Shown here piece by piece: positions 8,067 through 15,575 of a stretch of 18,744 nt of DNA; position 1 is the first letter of the stretch, and each line of letters opens with the position of its first letter. Source of the stretch: an uncultured Ruminococcus sp. (GTDB lineage: Bacteria > Bacillota > Clostridia > Oscillospirales > CAG-272); contig CACXBN010000157.1 in NCBI GenBank assembly GCA_902765885.1, positions 1 through 18,744 of the forward strand, in the 5' to 3' direction. The notes under the pieces were generated by a model that did no database searches, had not been told where the DNA came from, and saw only the letters and a list, made by a program, of their open reading frames with translations. The position numbers and the translations under genes were made by a program.

Positions 8067-8110
8067 AAAGATCCGATATCGCAAAATTCTGCGACTCGGA
8101 TCTTTGTTTT
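8067..8110. terminator. Bidirectional terminator between convergent operons
   Basis: AAAGATCCGA at 8067-8076 pairs perfectly with TCGGATCTTT at 8096-8105. An inner CGCA/TGCG pair (8080-8083, 8090-8093) adds stability. On the plus strand GTTTT follows the stem, and on the minus strand the stem is followed by TTGT-type U-rich sequence. The site lies between the DUF4340 gene and the ddl stop at 8119, so it can serve both operons. Confidence 0.8.
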
Positions 8111-8118
8111 GCAAATCT

Positions 8119-9162
8119 TCAAAGAACTGTTCCTATAAGGCGGTCTATAAGTTCGGAATAACTTATTCCCTCGTGAATCATCATTTTGGGATACATTGAA
8201 ATAGGAGTAAACCCCGGAAGTGTATTTATCTCATTAAATACGAATTTTTCATCGGGAGTGAAGAAAAAGTCTACTCTTGCAAGTCCTTTGCAGTCAAGGG
8301 CTTTAAATATATCAAGGGCATATTTCCTTATTTCATCTTGCTTTTGCTCCGGAATAAGCGCCGGAATATGAAAAGATGAAGTATTAGTGATGTACTTGGT
8401 GTCGTAATCATAAAATTCAGCTCCGCCGTTATCTATTTCGGCAGGATGAGCGACAGTGTATCTGCCTCCCTCTTCAAGTACCGCCACTTCCATCTCTCGG
8501 CCCGGAATAGCCTCTTCGATAAGGAGCTTGTCGTCTTCCATAAAAGCGGTTCTTACTGCTTTTTCGAAATCATCTGCGGTTTTCACCTTCGTAACACCTA
8601 CGGATGAACCGGCGCGAGCAGGCTTAACAAACATCGGGTATCCGAGTTTTTCTTCGCATTTTTTACGAAGTTCAAATACGTCAGTCCCGTCATTTCGTGC
8701 GACTACGGCGTTAGCCTGCAAAACCGAGGTCGTCAATGATACGATGGATTTTGTTACGGATTTGTCCATGCATACAGCTGATGACTGGCAACCGCAACCC
8801 ACAAGAGGAATATCCGCAATTGCAAACATTCCCTGAAGAGTACCGTCTTCGCAGTATTTGCCGTGTACCATAGGCAACACCGCATCAACTTTTATTGTCT
8901 CTGTAATGCCGTCTTTTTCAATTGAAAACCATCTGTTAGCCAGATCAAGTGAGAGGGGATATTTCTTTCCGTTTACCCACTTGTCGCATGCTATAAGGGA
9001 GGGGTCGTCATCATAAACGAAAAATTTTCCCTCCTTAGTGATGCCTACCAGAATGATGTTGTATTTCTCTTTGTTTATGTTATTGTATACTCCCGTTGCA
9101 GATACAAGGGAAACTTCATACTCGGAAGAACGGCCTCCGAAAAGTATAGCAATTGTTTTCAT
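8119..9162 (-). CDS. ddl: D-alanine--D-alanine ligase
   Basis: ATP-dependent cytosolic ligase that makes the D-Ala-D-Ala dipeptide for peptidoglycan precursors. The 347-residue ATP-grasp protein shows FGGRSSEYEVS (7-18, substrate-binding Glu/Ser region), VHGKYCEDGTLQG (99-111), FVKPARAGSSVGV (178-190), an omega-loop EFYDYDTKY (249-257) with Tyr251, GLARVDFFF and the metal-binding FNEINTLPGFT (309-319). The omega-loop tyrosine argues for D-Ala-D-Ala rather than the D-lactate specificity of VanA-type enzymes. CEDG replaces the usual GEDG, a small oddity. The ATG at 9162 has no ribosome site at normal distance; see the hairpin entry just upstream. It lies 57 bases after the citramalate synthase stop and is the last gene of the five-gene minus-strand operon. 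Confidence 0.95.
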   Translation of the reverse strand: MKTIAILFGGRSSEYEVSLVSATGVYNNINKEKYNIILVGITKEGKFFVYDDDPSLIACDKWVNGKKYPLSLDLANRWFSIEKDGITETIKVDAVLPMVHGKYCEDGTLQGMFAIADIPLVGCGCQSSAVCMDKSVTKSIVSLTTSVLQANAVVARNDGTDVFELRKKCEEKLGYPMFVKPARAGSSVGVTKVKTADDFEKAVRTAFMEDDKLLIEEAIPGREMEVAVLEEGGRYTVAHPAEIDNGGAEFYDYDTKYITNTSSFHIPALIPEQKQDEIRKYALDIFKALDCKGLARVDFFFTPDEKFVFNEINTLPGFTPISMYPKMMIHEGISYSELIDRLIGTVL

Positions 9163-9206
9163 TGATTGTTATGTGGGCCGGCTTCCTTTTGCCGCCACTC
9201 TCCTTT
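9160..9206 (-). promoter_or_regulatory. Hairpin-bridged ribosome binding site of ddl
   Basis: On the minus strand a strong AAAGGAGA (9206-9199) lies 36 bases before the ddl ATG, too far to work linearly. Directly after it GTGGCGGC (9198-9191) pairs with GCCG-GC-CCAC (9182-9173), giving eight Watson-Crick pairs with a two-base bulge and the loop AAAAGGAA. Only ATAACAATCA separates the hairpin from the ATG. When folded, the effective spacing becomes about 11 bases. The loop itself contains AAGGAA, which could be a weaker alternative site about 20 bases from the ATG. Confidence 0.5.
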
Positions 9207-9219
9207 CGATAAGGAAAAA

Positions 9220-10797
9220 TTATTTGCTCAGCATGTATTCTACCGAATCGCGCAAAGCCTGCCAGCTGGCATTTATCACGTCTTCTGAAACGCCTATTGT
9301 CCTCCATACGGAAGATCCGTCAGTCGATTCTATAGATACTCGTACGGCAGAGGCTGTAGCGTTTGAATCAAGTACACGAACACGGTAGTCTGTCAGATGC
9401 ATTTTTGAAATATCCGGGTAAAATCTTGACAAAGCTCTTCTGAGAGCGACGTCTAGAGCATTTACAGGTCCGTTTCCTTCACCTGCCGTAAGGTATTCTT
9501 TTCCGTCAACCGATATTTTTATTATGGCGGAAGCGGTAAGTCCGACTTCATCGGATAAGTGTTTCTCTTTTGAAGAGTCTTCTTCGACTATCACTTTAAG
9601 ACTCAGGAGGTCAAAATAACTTTTCCTTCTGCCAAGGGCTTCATTTATGGTGAGCGCAAGTGAAGCACCTGCATCTTCGTAGCTGTAACCTTTTGATTCC
9701 CTCTCTTTGATTATTTCAAGTGCCTTCTGTACTCTTACGTCATCTTTTGAAAAGCTTCCGTCTGTCGCAGTAAGGTAGCTGTCCATTTTTTCTATTACGG
9801 CACTTCTTCCGCTGAGTCCGCTTATTACAATATTTCTCTTGTTTCCGATCGTTTCCGGTGAGATGTGCTCGAATGAGCGGTGGGATTTTCTGACCCCGTC
9901 AATGTGGGACCCCGCCTTGTGGGTAAATGCATATCCTCCCACAAAAGGCTCATTCTCGTTAAACGCCAGATTGCCTGCCTCATTTATGTTGCGGGCAACT
10001 GAAGTGAGTTTTTCTATTCTTTTCCCTATGCAGTCAAAACCCATTTTCAGCTGAAGCACCGGTATGACGGTGTTCAGGTTAGCGTTTCCGCATCTCTCGC
10101 CTATTCCTGATATTGTTCCCTGTACATGAGTCACCCCGGAAAGCACCGCTGCTACCGTGCATGCTGCAGCCATGCCCATATCATTGTGGCAGTGAACTCC
10201 TATTCTGTCGAATTTGGAACATACCGCTTCGCATACCAGACCTACCACATCTGGTAAATTGCCGCCGTTTGTGTCACAGAGAACAACTCTCGAAGCACCG
10301 CTTTCAAACGCGGTCTTTACAACTGACATGGCATATTCCGGAGAGTCCGAATACCCGTCAAAGAAATGTTCTGCATCAAATATAACCTCTTTTCCGGAAG
10401 AAATGAGAAACTTAATGCTGTCGGAAATGATTCTGAGATTTTCCTCAGGGGTAGTATGCAGTACTTCCGTAATCTGATAAAGCCAGGATTTTCCGTATAT
10501 CGTGGCTGCCCGGACAGGTGCGGAGGCAGCATAATTGAGCAACTCGTTATCTTCTGCTTTTTCATCCGGTTTGCATGTTACGGTAAATACGGATAATTTC
10601 GAGTTCTTAAGATCAAGTTTTCCGAGCCTGTTGAAAAAATCCGCACCATCGCTGTTCGTGATCATTCCTGCTTCTATATATGATACACCGAGAGAATCGA
10701 GTTCTGTTATGACTCTGATTTTATCATCATAGGAAAATTCGACACCTGCTCCCTGTTCTCCATCTCTCAAGGTAGTGTCGAGTATTTCAATTTTCAC
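9220..10797 (-). CDS. cimA: (R)-citramalate synthase
   Basis: Predicted to condense acetyl-CoA with pyruvate to (R)-citramalate, the first step of the threonine-independent route to 2-oxobutanoate and isoleucine. The 525-residue protein has the HMGL-like TIM barrel: LDTTLRDGEQ (6-15, Arg11/Asp12), VHCHNDMGMA (His202, His204 metal ligands) and GIGERCGNAN (231-240). A linker with FVGGYAFTHKAGSHIDG is followed by a C-terminal LeuA-type regulatory domain (RVRVLDSNATASAVRV, ending WQALRDSVEYML). That end and the length are typical of the CimA subgroup rather than LeuA or homocitrate synthase, but substrate choice is an inference. The start is GTG at 10797, one base after the prmC stop, with AAAGGAG six bases upstream. 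Feedback inhibition, probably by isoleucine, is expected from the regulatory domain. Confidence 0.9.
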   Translation of the reverse strand: MKIEILDTTLRDGEQGAGVEFSYDDKIRVITELDSLGVSYIEAGMITNSDGADFFNRLGKLDLKNSKLSVFTVTCKPDEKAEDNELLNYAASAPVRAATIYGKSWLYQITEVLHTTPEENLRIISDSIKFLISSGKEVIFDAEHFFDGYSDSPEYAMSVVKTAFESGASRVVLCDTNGGNLPDVVGLVCEAVCSKFDRIGVHCHNDMGMAAACTVAAVLSGVTHVQGTISGIGERCGNANLNTVIPVLQLKMGFDCIGKRIEKLTSVARNINEAGNLAFNENEPFVGGYAFTHKAGSHIDGVRKSHRSFEHISPETIGNKRNIVISGLSGRSAVIEKMDSYLTATDGSFSKDDVRVQKALEIIKERESKGYSYEDAGASLALTINEALGRRKSYFDLLSLKVIVEEDSSKEKHLSDEVGLTASAIIKISVDGKEYLTAGEGNGPVNALDVALRRALSRFYPDISKMHLTDYRVRVLDSNATASAVRVSIESTDGSSVWRTIGVSEDVINASWQALRDSVEYMLSK

Positions 10798-10798
10798 G

Positions 10799-11635
10799 TT
10801 ACTCTCCTTTCTCCTGAGGCGGTACGTGATAAGTAATCACGGCAGCCCGGATATTTCCGCCATAGTCTTTTACCGGCATATAATCATACGAAAGGTTTCT
10901 TACTATCTTTTCCACGGATCCTGCCTGAAGATATCCATGCTCAATTACCATGTGACCGTTTTTCGCAAGATGAGGCATATAATTGGCAATTACGGCTTCA
11001 ATGAGAGATAATCCGTCGAGGCCGTCGGTCAGGGCATGCCTGGGTTCGTAAGTCAGCTCCGGTTCGAGCGCTTTCATTTCATCAGGGGCAATATACGGAG
11101 GATTTGAAATTATCAGATCGAAACGGTCATTATCAGAGAACAGGTCGTCACGAACATCTCCGATGATAACTTTGCAGTCGAATCCGAGTCTGCTTAAATT
11201 TCTTTTTGCCGTTTCCGCTGTGTCGGGATACAATTCGACTGCTGTGCCGCGGCTGTTTCCCGAAAGATGCAGAACCGCTGCAAGCAGACAGCCGGAACCC
11301 GTACACAAATCAAGGATCCTGTCGCCCTTTTTGGCGAATCCGGCTGCGGTCTCCGCAACGATCTCCGTGTCCTGTCTCGGTATGAGACAGCTTTCGTTTA
11401 CTATGAAGTTCAGCCCGCAAAAATCCCATTCTCCGAATATGTATTGGAGCGGATACCTTTCTGCGCGTTTACGGACTGCGGCATCAAGCTCCTCCGAAAC
11501 ATAATCCGCATCAGGATCCGAGTAGATGTGAGCTGCATCTGTATTCATGAAATGAGACACCAACAGCGCTGCCTCAAGCTTGTGTGATTCTATTCCTGAA
11601 TTTTCAAGAATTTTCGATATTTGTTTCAGTGTCAT
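10799..11635 (-). CDS. prmC: Release factor glutamine N5-methyltransferase
   Basis: SAM-dependent enzyme that methylates the glutamine of the GGQ motif in peptide chain release factors 1 and 2. Seen in the 278-residue protein are the N-terminal helical release-factor-binding domain with PLQYIFGEWDF (62-72), LIPRQDTE (84-91), the SAM loop DLCTGSGC (109-116) and the catalytic NPPYI (178-182). The ATG at 11635 matches the family N-terminus. A TTG at 11677 would extend it by 14 residues with no support. The start lies 32 bases inside the end of the upstream DUF1385 gene, so translation is probably coupled; only a weak CGGAAA precedes it. In many Firmicutes prfA follows DUF1385-prmC, but here citramalate synthase follows. 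Confidence 0.95.
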   Translation of the reverse strand: MTLKQISKILENSGIESHKLEAALLVSHFMNTDAAHIYSDPDADYVSEELDAAVRKRAERYPLQYIFGEWDFCGLNFIVNESCLIPRQDTEIVAETAAGFAKKGDRILDLCTGSGCLLAAVLHLSGNSRGTAVELYPDTAETAKRNLSRLGFDCKVIIGDVRDDLFSDNDRFDLIISNPPYIAPDEMKALEPELTYEPRHALTDGLDGLSLIEAVIANYMPHLAKNGHMVIEHGYLQAGSVEKIVRNLSYDYMPVKDYGGNIRAAVITYHVPPQEKGE

Positions 11636-12647
11636 TTTCCGAATCGTCTTTTTCCGGAAGTTTTGTGTACTTGTCAATTACGGTTTCAGAATCCGTTTTG
11701 CCTCCGAACTCCTCCGGAATAGCATGTTCAAGCGCCGTAAGCGCAACATTGAGCTGAGACTCGTCAGGTTCTCGGGTTGTGAGTCTCTGCATCGCGAGTC
11801 CCGGAGCGGAAAGTATTCTTACAAAAATGTTGTTGTGGCATCCTGCATATTTAATAAATTCAAATCCGAGACCTACTACAAGAGGAATCGTTATAAGCTT
11901 GGAAGCCAGACGCAGCCATGTGTTGTCTATCATTATGAAAGAATTGATTATGATAGAGAGGATAAGCATAACAAAAACGAAACTTGTTCCGCAGCGCGGA
12001 TGGAATCGAGTACATTTTTTTGCGTTTTCTGGCGTCAACTCCAGTCCTTTTTCAAAGCAGGCGACTGATTTATGCTCGGCACCGTGGTATTCGAATGTCC
12101 TTCTTATATCCGGCATGAAGGATACAAGCCAGATATATAAAACAAAGATTATTATTCTTATGACGCCTTCTATAAGAGAACGCAGCACCGGAATTTTTCC
12201 GATAGCTCCTCCGGTAAGTGCATCGATGCCTTTGGCGGCAAAAGTCGGAACCATTATGAACAGTCCTATAGCCAGCACCAGCCCGAGAAAGGTCCCTATC
12301 ACTCCGGCAATTTTAACCAGATTGTCACCGAATTTTTCGTTGAGCCATTTTTCAAACTTCGGTGGTTCTTCCGTCGTTTCGTATTCCTGCAGATCGGCGG
12401 ACTTTGTGAGGATGTCCATTGAAAGCTTAAGTTGCTCCACAAATGATATGATGCCTCTGAGAATCGGGATATTGCAGAACTTGTGCTTTTGTCTCAAAGA
12501 TACAAATGTGGAATTTTCTATAACGATACCGCGGCCGGTTCTTACCGCCAGGGAAACCTTGTCGCCGGATTTCATCATTACGCCTTCAAGGACTGCCTGA
12601 CCTCCGACTATCCCCATTCTTGTAGAACAGTTTTTGTTTTTATTCAT
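11604..12647 (-). CDS. DUF1385 family membrane protein (YqhQ-like)
   Basis: Multi-pass membrane protein of 347 residues, of the family that commonly precedes prmC in Firmicutes. Family blocks include GIVGGQAVLEGVMM (12-25), ISFVEQLKLSMDIL, the cytosolic FEYHGAEHKSV (185-195), TRFHPRCGTSFV (213-224) and LTTREPDESQLNVA (289-302). Predicted helices lie near 111-135, 160-178, 221-240 and 247-266. The His and Cys residues in YHGAEHK and HPRCG could bind a metal, but no activity is established to my knowledge. The last ~45 residues are acidic and low-complexity. The ATG at 12645-12647 has GAGGA about 11 bases upstream. It starts 33 bases after mntP and overlaps prmC at its 3' end. Confidence 0.9.
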   Translation of the reverse strand: MNKNKNCSTRMGIVGGQAVLEGVMMKSGDKVSLAVRTGRGIVIENSTFVSLRQKHKFCNIPILRGIISFVEQLKLSMDILTKSADLQEYETTEEPPKFEKWLNEKFGDNLVKIAGVIGTFLGLVLAIGLFIMVPTFAAKGIDALTGGAIGKIPVLRSLIEGVIRIIIFVLYIWLVSFMPDIRRTFEYHGAEHKSVACFEKGLELTPENAKKCTRFHPRCGTSFVFVMLILSIIINSFIMIDNTWLRLASKLITIPLVVGLGFEFIKYAGCHNNIFVRILSAPGLAMQRLTTREPDESQLNVALTALEHAIPEEFGGKTDSETVIDKYTKLPEKDDSENDTETNIENS

Positions 12648-12680
12648 TATCGTATTGTCCTCATGTTGTTAACTTATAAT

Positions 12681-13253
12681 CTAAGTGGATGAGTTTATTC
12701 CCTCAATGAGCATTTTGACGCCTATGGCAATCAAAATGACTCCTCCTGATATTTTTGCGGTTTTTTCGAATCTTTTTCCGAATGCGTTTCCTATGTAAAC
12801 TCCCATGAAGGAGAGTATGAAAGTAATCAGACCTATTATTGCAAAAGAAAGAACGGCATCACCGGTTTTTTGGTCAGCCAGTGAAAAAGCAAATCCTACT
12901 GCCAGGGCGTCTATGCTTGTCGCCACAGCCAGAACAAACATTTTGCGTATGCCAAATGAATCGTCGATATTCTCTTCCTTTTTGCTGAAGGCGGAAATGA
13001 TCATCGATATTCCTATGTACAGAAGAATCGCAAAAGCGATGTAACCGGATGGCCTCGAGAGCACTGATGCCAAATTGATACCCACGAAAAAACCTGCCGC
13101 AGGCATCAAAGCCTGAAATATTCCAAACCATACGGCGCATGTGACTGCATGCCGGATTTTGATGGCCTTAACAGACAACCCTTTGCAAACAGACACTGCA
13201 AATGCATCTGCAGCCAGTCCGGCAGCCACCCCTACAACTGATATTATGTCCAT
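12681..13253 (-). CDS. mntP: Manganese efflux pump MntP (YebN family)
   Basis: Six-helix inner-membrane exporter of 190 residues that removes excess Mn(II). The duplicated signature is clear: GLAADAFAVSVCKG (12-25, Asp16) in the first half and ATSIDALAVGFAF (111-123, Asp115) in the second, with the acidic loop KKEENIDDSF between. Length and helix pattern match the family. The ATG at 13253 has TCAGGT about 9 bases upstream. It is the first gene of the minus-strand operon leading to DUF1385, prmC, citramalate synthase and ddl. I looked for a yybP-ykoY manganese riboswitch in the short leader (13254-13323) and saw none. No convincing minus-strand promoter stands out there either; TATACA at 13277-13272 lacks a -35. 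Confidence 0.93.
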   Translation of the reverse strand: MDIISVVGVAAGLAADAFAVSVCKGLSVKAIKIRHAVTCAVWFGIFQALMPAAGFFVGINLASVLSRPSGYIAFAILLYIGISMIISAFSKKEENIDDSFGIRKMFVLAVATSIDALAVGFAFSLADQKTGDAVLSFAIIGLITFILSFMGVYIGNAFGKRFEKTAKISGGVILIAIGVKMLIEGINSST

Positions 13254-13283
13254 ATTAAAAACCTGAGCATATGTATAGTGTTA

Positions 13284-13312
13284 TTGACTTTACGGCAGTG
13301 CGAGGTTATAAT
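13284..13312 (+). promoter_or_regulatory. Near-consensus sigma-A promoter facing antisense into the DUF2974 gene
   Basis: TTGACT (13284-13289) and TATAAT (13307-13312) are exactly 17 bases apart on the plus strand. The predicted start is near 13319, five bases before the 3' end of the minus-strand DUF2974 gene, so the RNA would be antisense to that gene. No plus-strand coding region with a ribosome site follows. An ATG at 13337 opens an 87-codon frame that looks like a shadow of the hydrolase gene. Confidence 0.5.
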
Positions 13313-13323
13313 TTTTAAAGAAA

Positions 13324-14403
13324 TTAATTTGATTTCATGAGTGATGAGGCCAGTCTTTTTACTGTGTTTGACAGGCTTTGTTTCATTTCACGGCTCAGCC
13401 CTGTATATGTTTTTACCGCAGCTGAAATGTTGTTGAAAGAATCATGCGTCAGCTCTCCGAAAGTTTTAGCTCCGGTAGAATCCAGTATTTCAAACAGTGT
13501 GGATGTAAAAAGCTTTCTCTCATCAGGCGTCATTTCAGTAAGGAAGTTGTCAACTACTTCAACATGCTTCTTGCCTACGGTAGAAAGATCATCCAGATGA
13601 ACGAAAGAGTTTCTTGCTACGTTCCATGATATTGGATCATGCTGCGAAAAGCCTGTTATTTCAGAACTCTTTACGATTGTGACTTTTTCGACTCGATCAA
13701 GTAAAAGACCTACTATTGATGACTGAGGAATCAGTGTGATGATTCTGTCTTCGAGCTCTTTGTATTCTGGCCGGGACACGATTTCCGGGACGAAGCCCGG
13801 TCCGTCGTTGTTGTATATGGACAAAATGCGGGATCTGACAGCAGATGATGTGAATATTCCTGCATAAACAGATAGATTTCCGCCTTTTGAATGTCCGCCT
13901 ATTCTGATATCGCCTTTATAAACCGATGTCACTGTATTCAAATAGTCCACGGCGTATTGCTGGGCTACGGTTCCGGTTGAAAAACTTAAAGTGAAATCTT
14001 CTTTCCATCCGGTCAAAGTCCCGTCAGTTCCCCGGTATGCAACAAACAGAGTGTTGTCCGGAAGAAGAAAAGTAACTGCGGCAAACTGAAGAGTCCGTTC
14101 TTTGTCGGAATTTTTCTTGAAATATGCAAGGTATATATTCGAAAATCGTTCTGTTTCCGAAACTGCTTCCAAAAGCTTTTCGTACTTTTTAGCAATAGAT
14201 GATTCATTCTCCGCTTTCGGAAGAGGATGCTTTTTGAATATCTCCGACAGCTTCACTGGATTTCCCAGCAGATAGTCCGGAACTGCGCCGGAATAATCGA
14301 CATATGAGAGCAGCGACAGAATCACATTGTCAACTTCGCAAAACGGAGATGATGCAAAAGTGATGTCTCCACGCCACGCAAGGTAATCAAATACATTCGA
14401 CAC
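13324..14403 (-). CDS. DUF2974 / Mbeg1-like alpha/beta hydrolase (lipase-like)
   Basis: Predicted serine hydrolase of the DUF2974 (Mbeg1-like) family, 359 residues, without signal peptide or membrane helix. It opens with the family block NVFDYLAWRGD and FCEVDNVILSLLSYVDY. It carries AYRGTD (122-127, oxyanion region), the nucleophile elbow GGHSKGGN (169-176, Ser172), NNDGPGF (Asp200) and GFSQHDPISW (His255), a complete candidate Ser-Asp-His triad. I place the start at the GTG at 14403 because GGAGGT lies seven bases upstream and the family begins exactly here. A longer frame to 14535 would run through the promoter and into holA. The substrate is unknown; lipid or ester cleavage is inferred from the fold. 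It is transcribed alone from the promoter at 14435-14463, and no terminator is visible before mntP, so read-through is possible. Confidence 0.88.
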   Translation of the reverse strand: MSNVFDYLAWRGDITFASSPFCEVDNVILSLLSYVDYSGAVPDYLLGNPVKLSEIFKKHPLPKAENESSIAKKYEKLLEAVSETERFSNIYLAYFKKNSDKERTLQFAAVTFLLPDNTLFVAYRGTDGTLTGWKEDFTLSFSTGTVAQQYAVDYLNTVTSVYKGDIRIGGHSKGGNLSVYAGIFTSSAVRSRILSIYNNDGPGFVPEIVSRPEYKELEDRIITLIPQSSIVGLLLDRVEKVTIVKSSEITGFSQHDPISWNVARNSFVHLDDLSTVGKKHVEVVDNFLTEMTPDERKLFTSTLFEILDSTGAKTFGELTHDSFNNISAAVKTYTGLSREMKQSLSNTVKRLASSLMKSN

Positions 14404-14434
14404 TACCGGTACCTCCAAAAAAATCCTTCCTGAC

Positions 14435-14463
14435 ATTATACCAAAAATATATATAAAATTCAA
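14435..14463 (-). promoter_or_regulatory. Promoter of the DUF2974 hydrolase gene
   Basis: On the minus strand TTGAAT (14463-14458) and a perfect TATAAT (14440-14435) are spaced by 17 bases. The predicted start near 14428 gives a leader of about 25 bases containing the GGAGGT at 14416-14411. The divergent holA gene starts at 14495. Its own promoter is unclear; TATATA/TATAAA around 14448-14457 may serve as a -10. Confidence 0.65.
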
Positions 14464-14494
14464 CAGTTTAAGCCCGGCGGCTGAGGACAAATAT

Positions 14495-15553
14495 ATGGAA
14501 TTAAAAGAACTGAATGCTGAAATAAAAACAGGCACAATGAGCGGATCATATTTCCTTTACGGAGCAGAGGATTATACCAAGAGATCAAAACTGATTGAAA
14601 TCTGCAGAAAAGCCATAAGCGATGACAAGGATATTATGGAACTCAATTGTTACAACTTTTTTGTTTCATGCAGGGAGGATCTGAATCAGGAGAAATCAAA
14701 GAGGATCAGGGATGCTCTTGACATGCTTCCGATAATGAACGACAAAAAAATAGTCATCACGGAAGTGCCTTCCCTGGATTCGCTTGATGAAAAAGGGAAA
14801 AAACTACTGCTGGATTTTGCTGACGGAGTCGATGAATACACCATTTTTGTTGTATTTGCTTATGCATCGGGATTTGACAGGGGAACGGCAAAAGTTCCGT
14901 CTGCTTTTTTAAAGAGCGCACAAAAGCTTATGAAATGCGTTGAGTTCCCACTTATCACGGACGACAGAGAACTTAAAAAATGGGTCGATAAAAGGCTCTC
15001 GGCATACGGCGTAGAGATTACACCGCAGGCATATGGCGATATGATTAAAAAGTGCGGCCGCGGGATGTATACTCTTGTTGGCGAAATAGACAAGCTTGGA
15101 GCGTTTGTTGCATCCGGGGGGAGAAAGGAAGCAACGCGCGAGGACATTGAAAAGTGCGTGACAAAAAACGAAGAAGAAGAGGCATTTAAATTTGCAAACT
15201 GTATTCTTGCCGGAGATGCCCGGGGAGCATACGAATGCCTGGGAATAAAGAAAAAGAGCGACAACAAGAAAAGTACGGCACTCGAAGTGCTGGGTCAAAT
15301 AAACAGAGTTTTTGCGGACCTTAGTGTGGCAGCCGCATTTATTGCAGACGGAAGAGACAGACGTGATTACGCCAAAACCATGAAGATGAATGAATACAGA
15401 GCATCTCTTTATTACAGTGCTGCAATGAAGAAACCTCTTTCATTCTATGCAGATGCAATGAAAAGAGCTGCGGAGACAGACATGCAGCTGAAAAGCGGAA
15501 ACATGAGCTTTGTTCCGATTGAAAGAATGATAGCTGTACTGACGAAAGCCTGA
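14495..15553 (+). CDS. holA: DNA polymerase III subunit delta
   Basis: Clamp-loader subunit that opens the beta sliding clamp during replication, 352 residues. The N-terminal domain shows YFLYGAEDYTKRSKLIE (19-35), typical of HolA, and TVVTEVP-like KKIVITEVPSLD. The middle domain has ELKKWVDKRLSAYGVEITPQA and GRGMYTLVGEIDKL. The C-terminal collar domain has ALEVLGQINRVFADLSVAA, then the FYADAMKRAAETDMQLKSG block, the family's final helix pattern. The ATG at 14495 has TGAGGA seven bases upstream. The gene is divergent from the DUF2974 hydrolase across 91 bases and is followed after 22 bases by the Toprim gene, probably on the same transcript. Confidence 0.93.
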   Translation: MELKELNAEIKTGTMSGSYFLYGAEDYTKRSKLIEICRKAISDDKDIMELNCYNFFVSCREDLNQEKSKRIRDALDMLPIMNDKKIVITEVPSLDSLDEKGKKLLLDFADGVDEYTIFVVFAYASGFDRGTAKVPSAFLKSAQKLMKCVEFPLITDDRELKKWVDKRLSAYGVEITPQAYGDMIKKCGRGMYTLVGEIDKLGAFVASGGRKEATREDIEKCVTKNEEEEAFKFANCILAGDARGAYECLGIKKKSDNKKSTALEVLGQINRVFADLSVAAAFIADGRDRRDYAKTMKMNEYRASLYYSAAMKKPLSFYADAMKRAAETDMQLKSGNMSFVPIERMIAVLTKA

Positions 15554-15575
15554 TAATGTTATATGGTGAAAGCTT

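Noticed and set aside
8119..9162. VanA-type D-Ala-D-Lac ligase, suggesting vancomycin resistance
   Set aside because: The omega-loop EFYDYDTKY keeps the tyrosine of ordinary D-Ala-D-Ala ligases, and no vanH, vanX or two-component genes are nearby.
11779..12600. A 273-codon open frame on the plus strand
   Set aside because: It is a mirror of the DUF1385 gene on the other strand, with no ribosome site and no family features.
13254..13323. Manganese riboswitch (yybP-ykoY) upstream of mntP
   Set aside because: The leader is only about 70 bases, and I could not find the paired-helix layout or conserved loop bases of that class.
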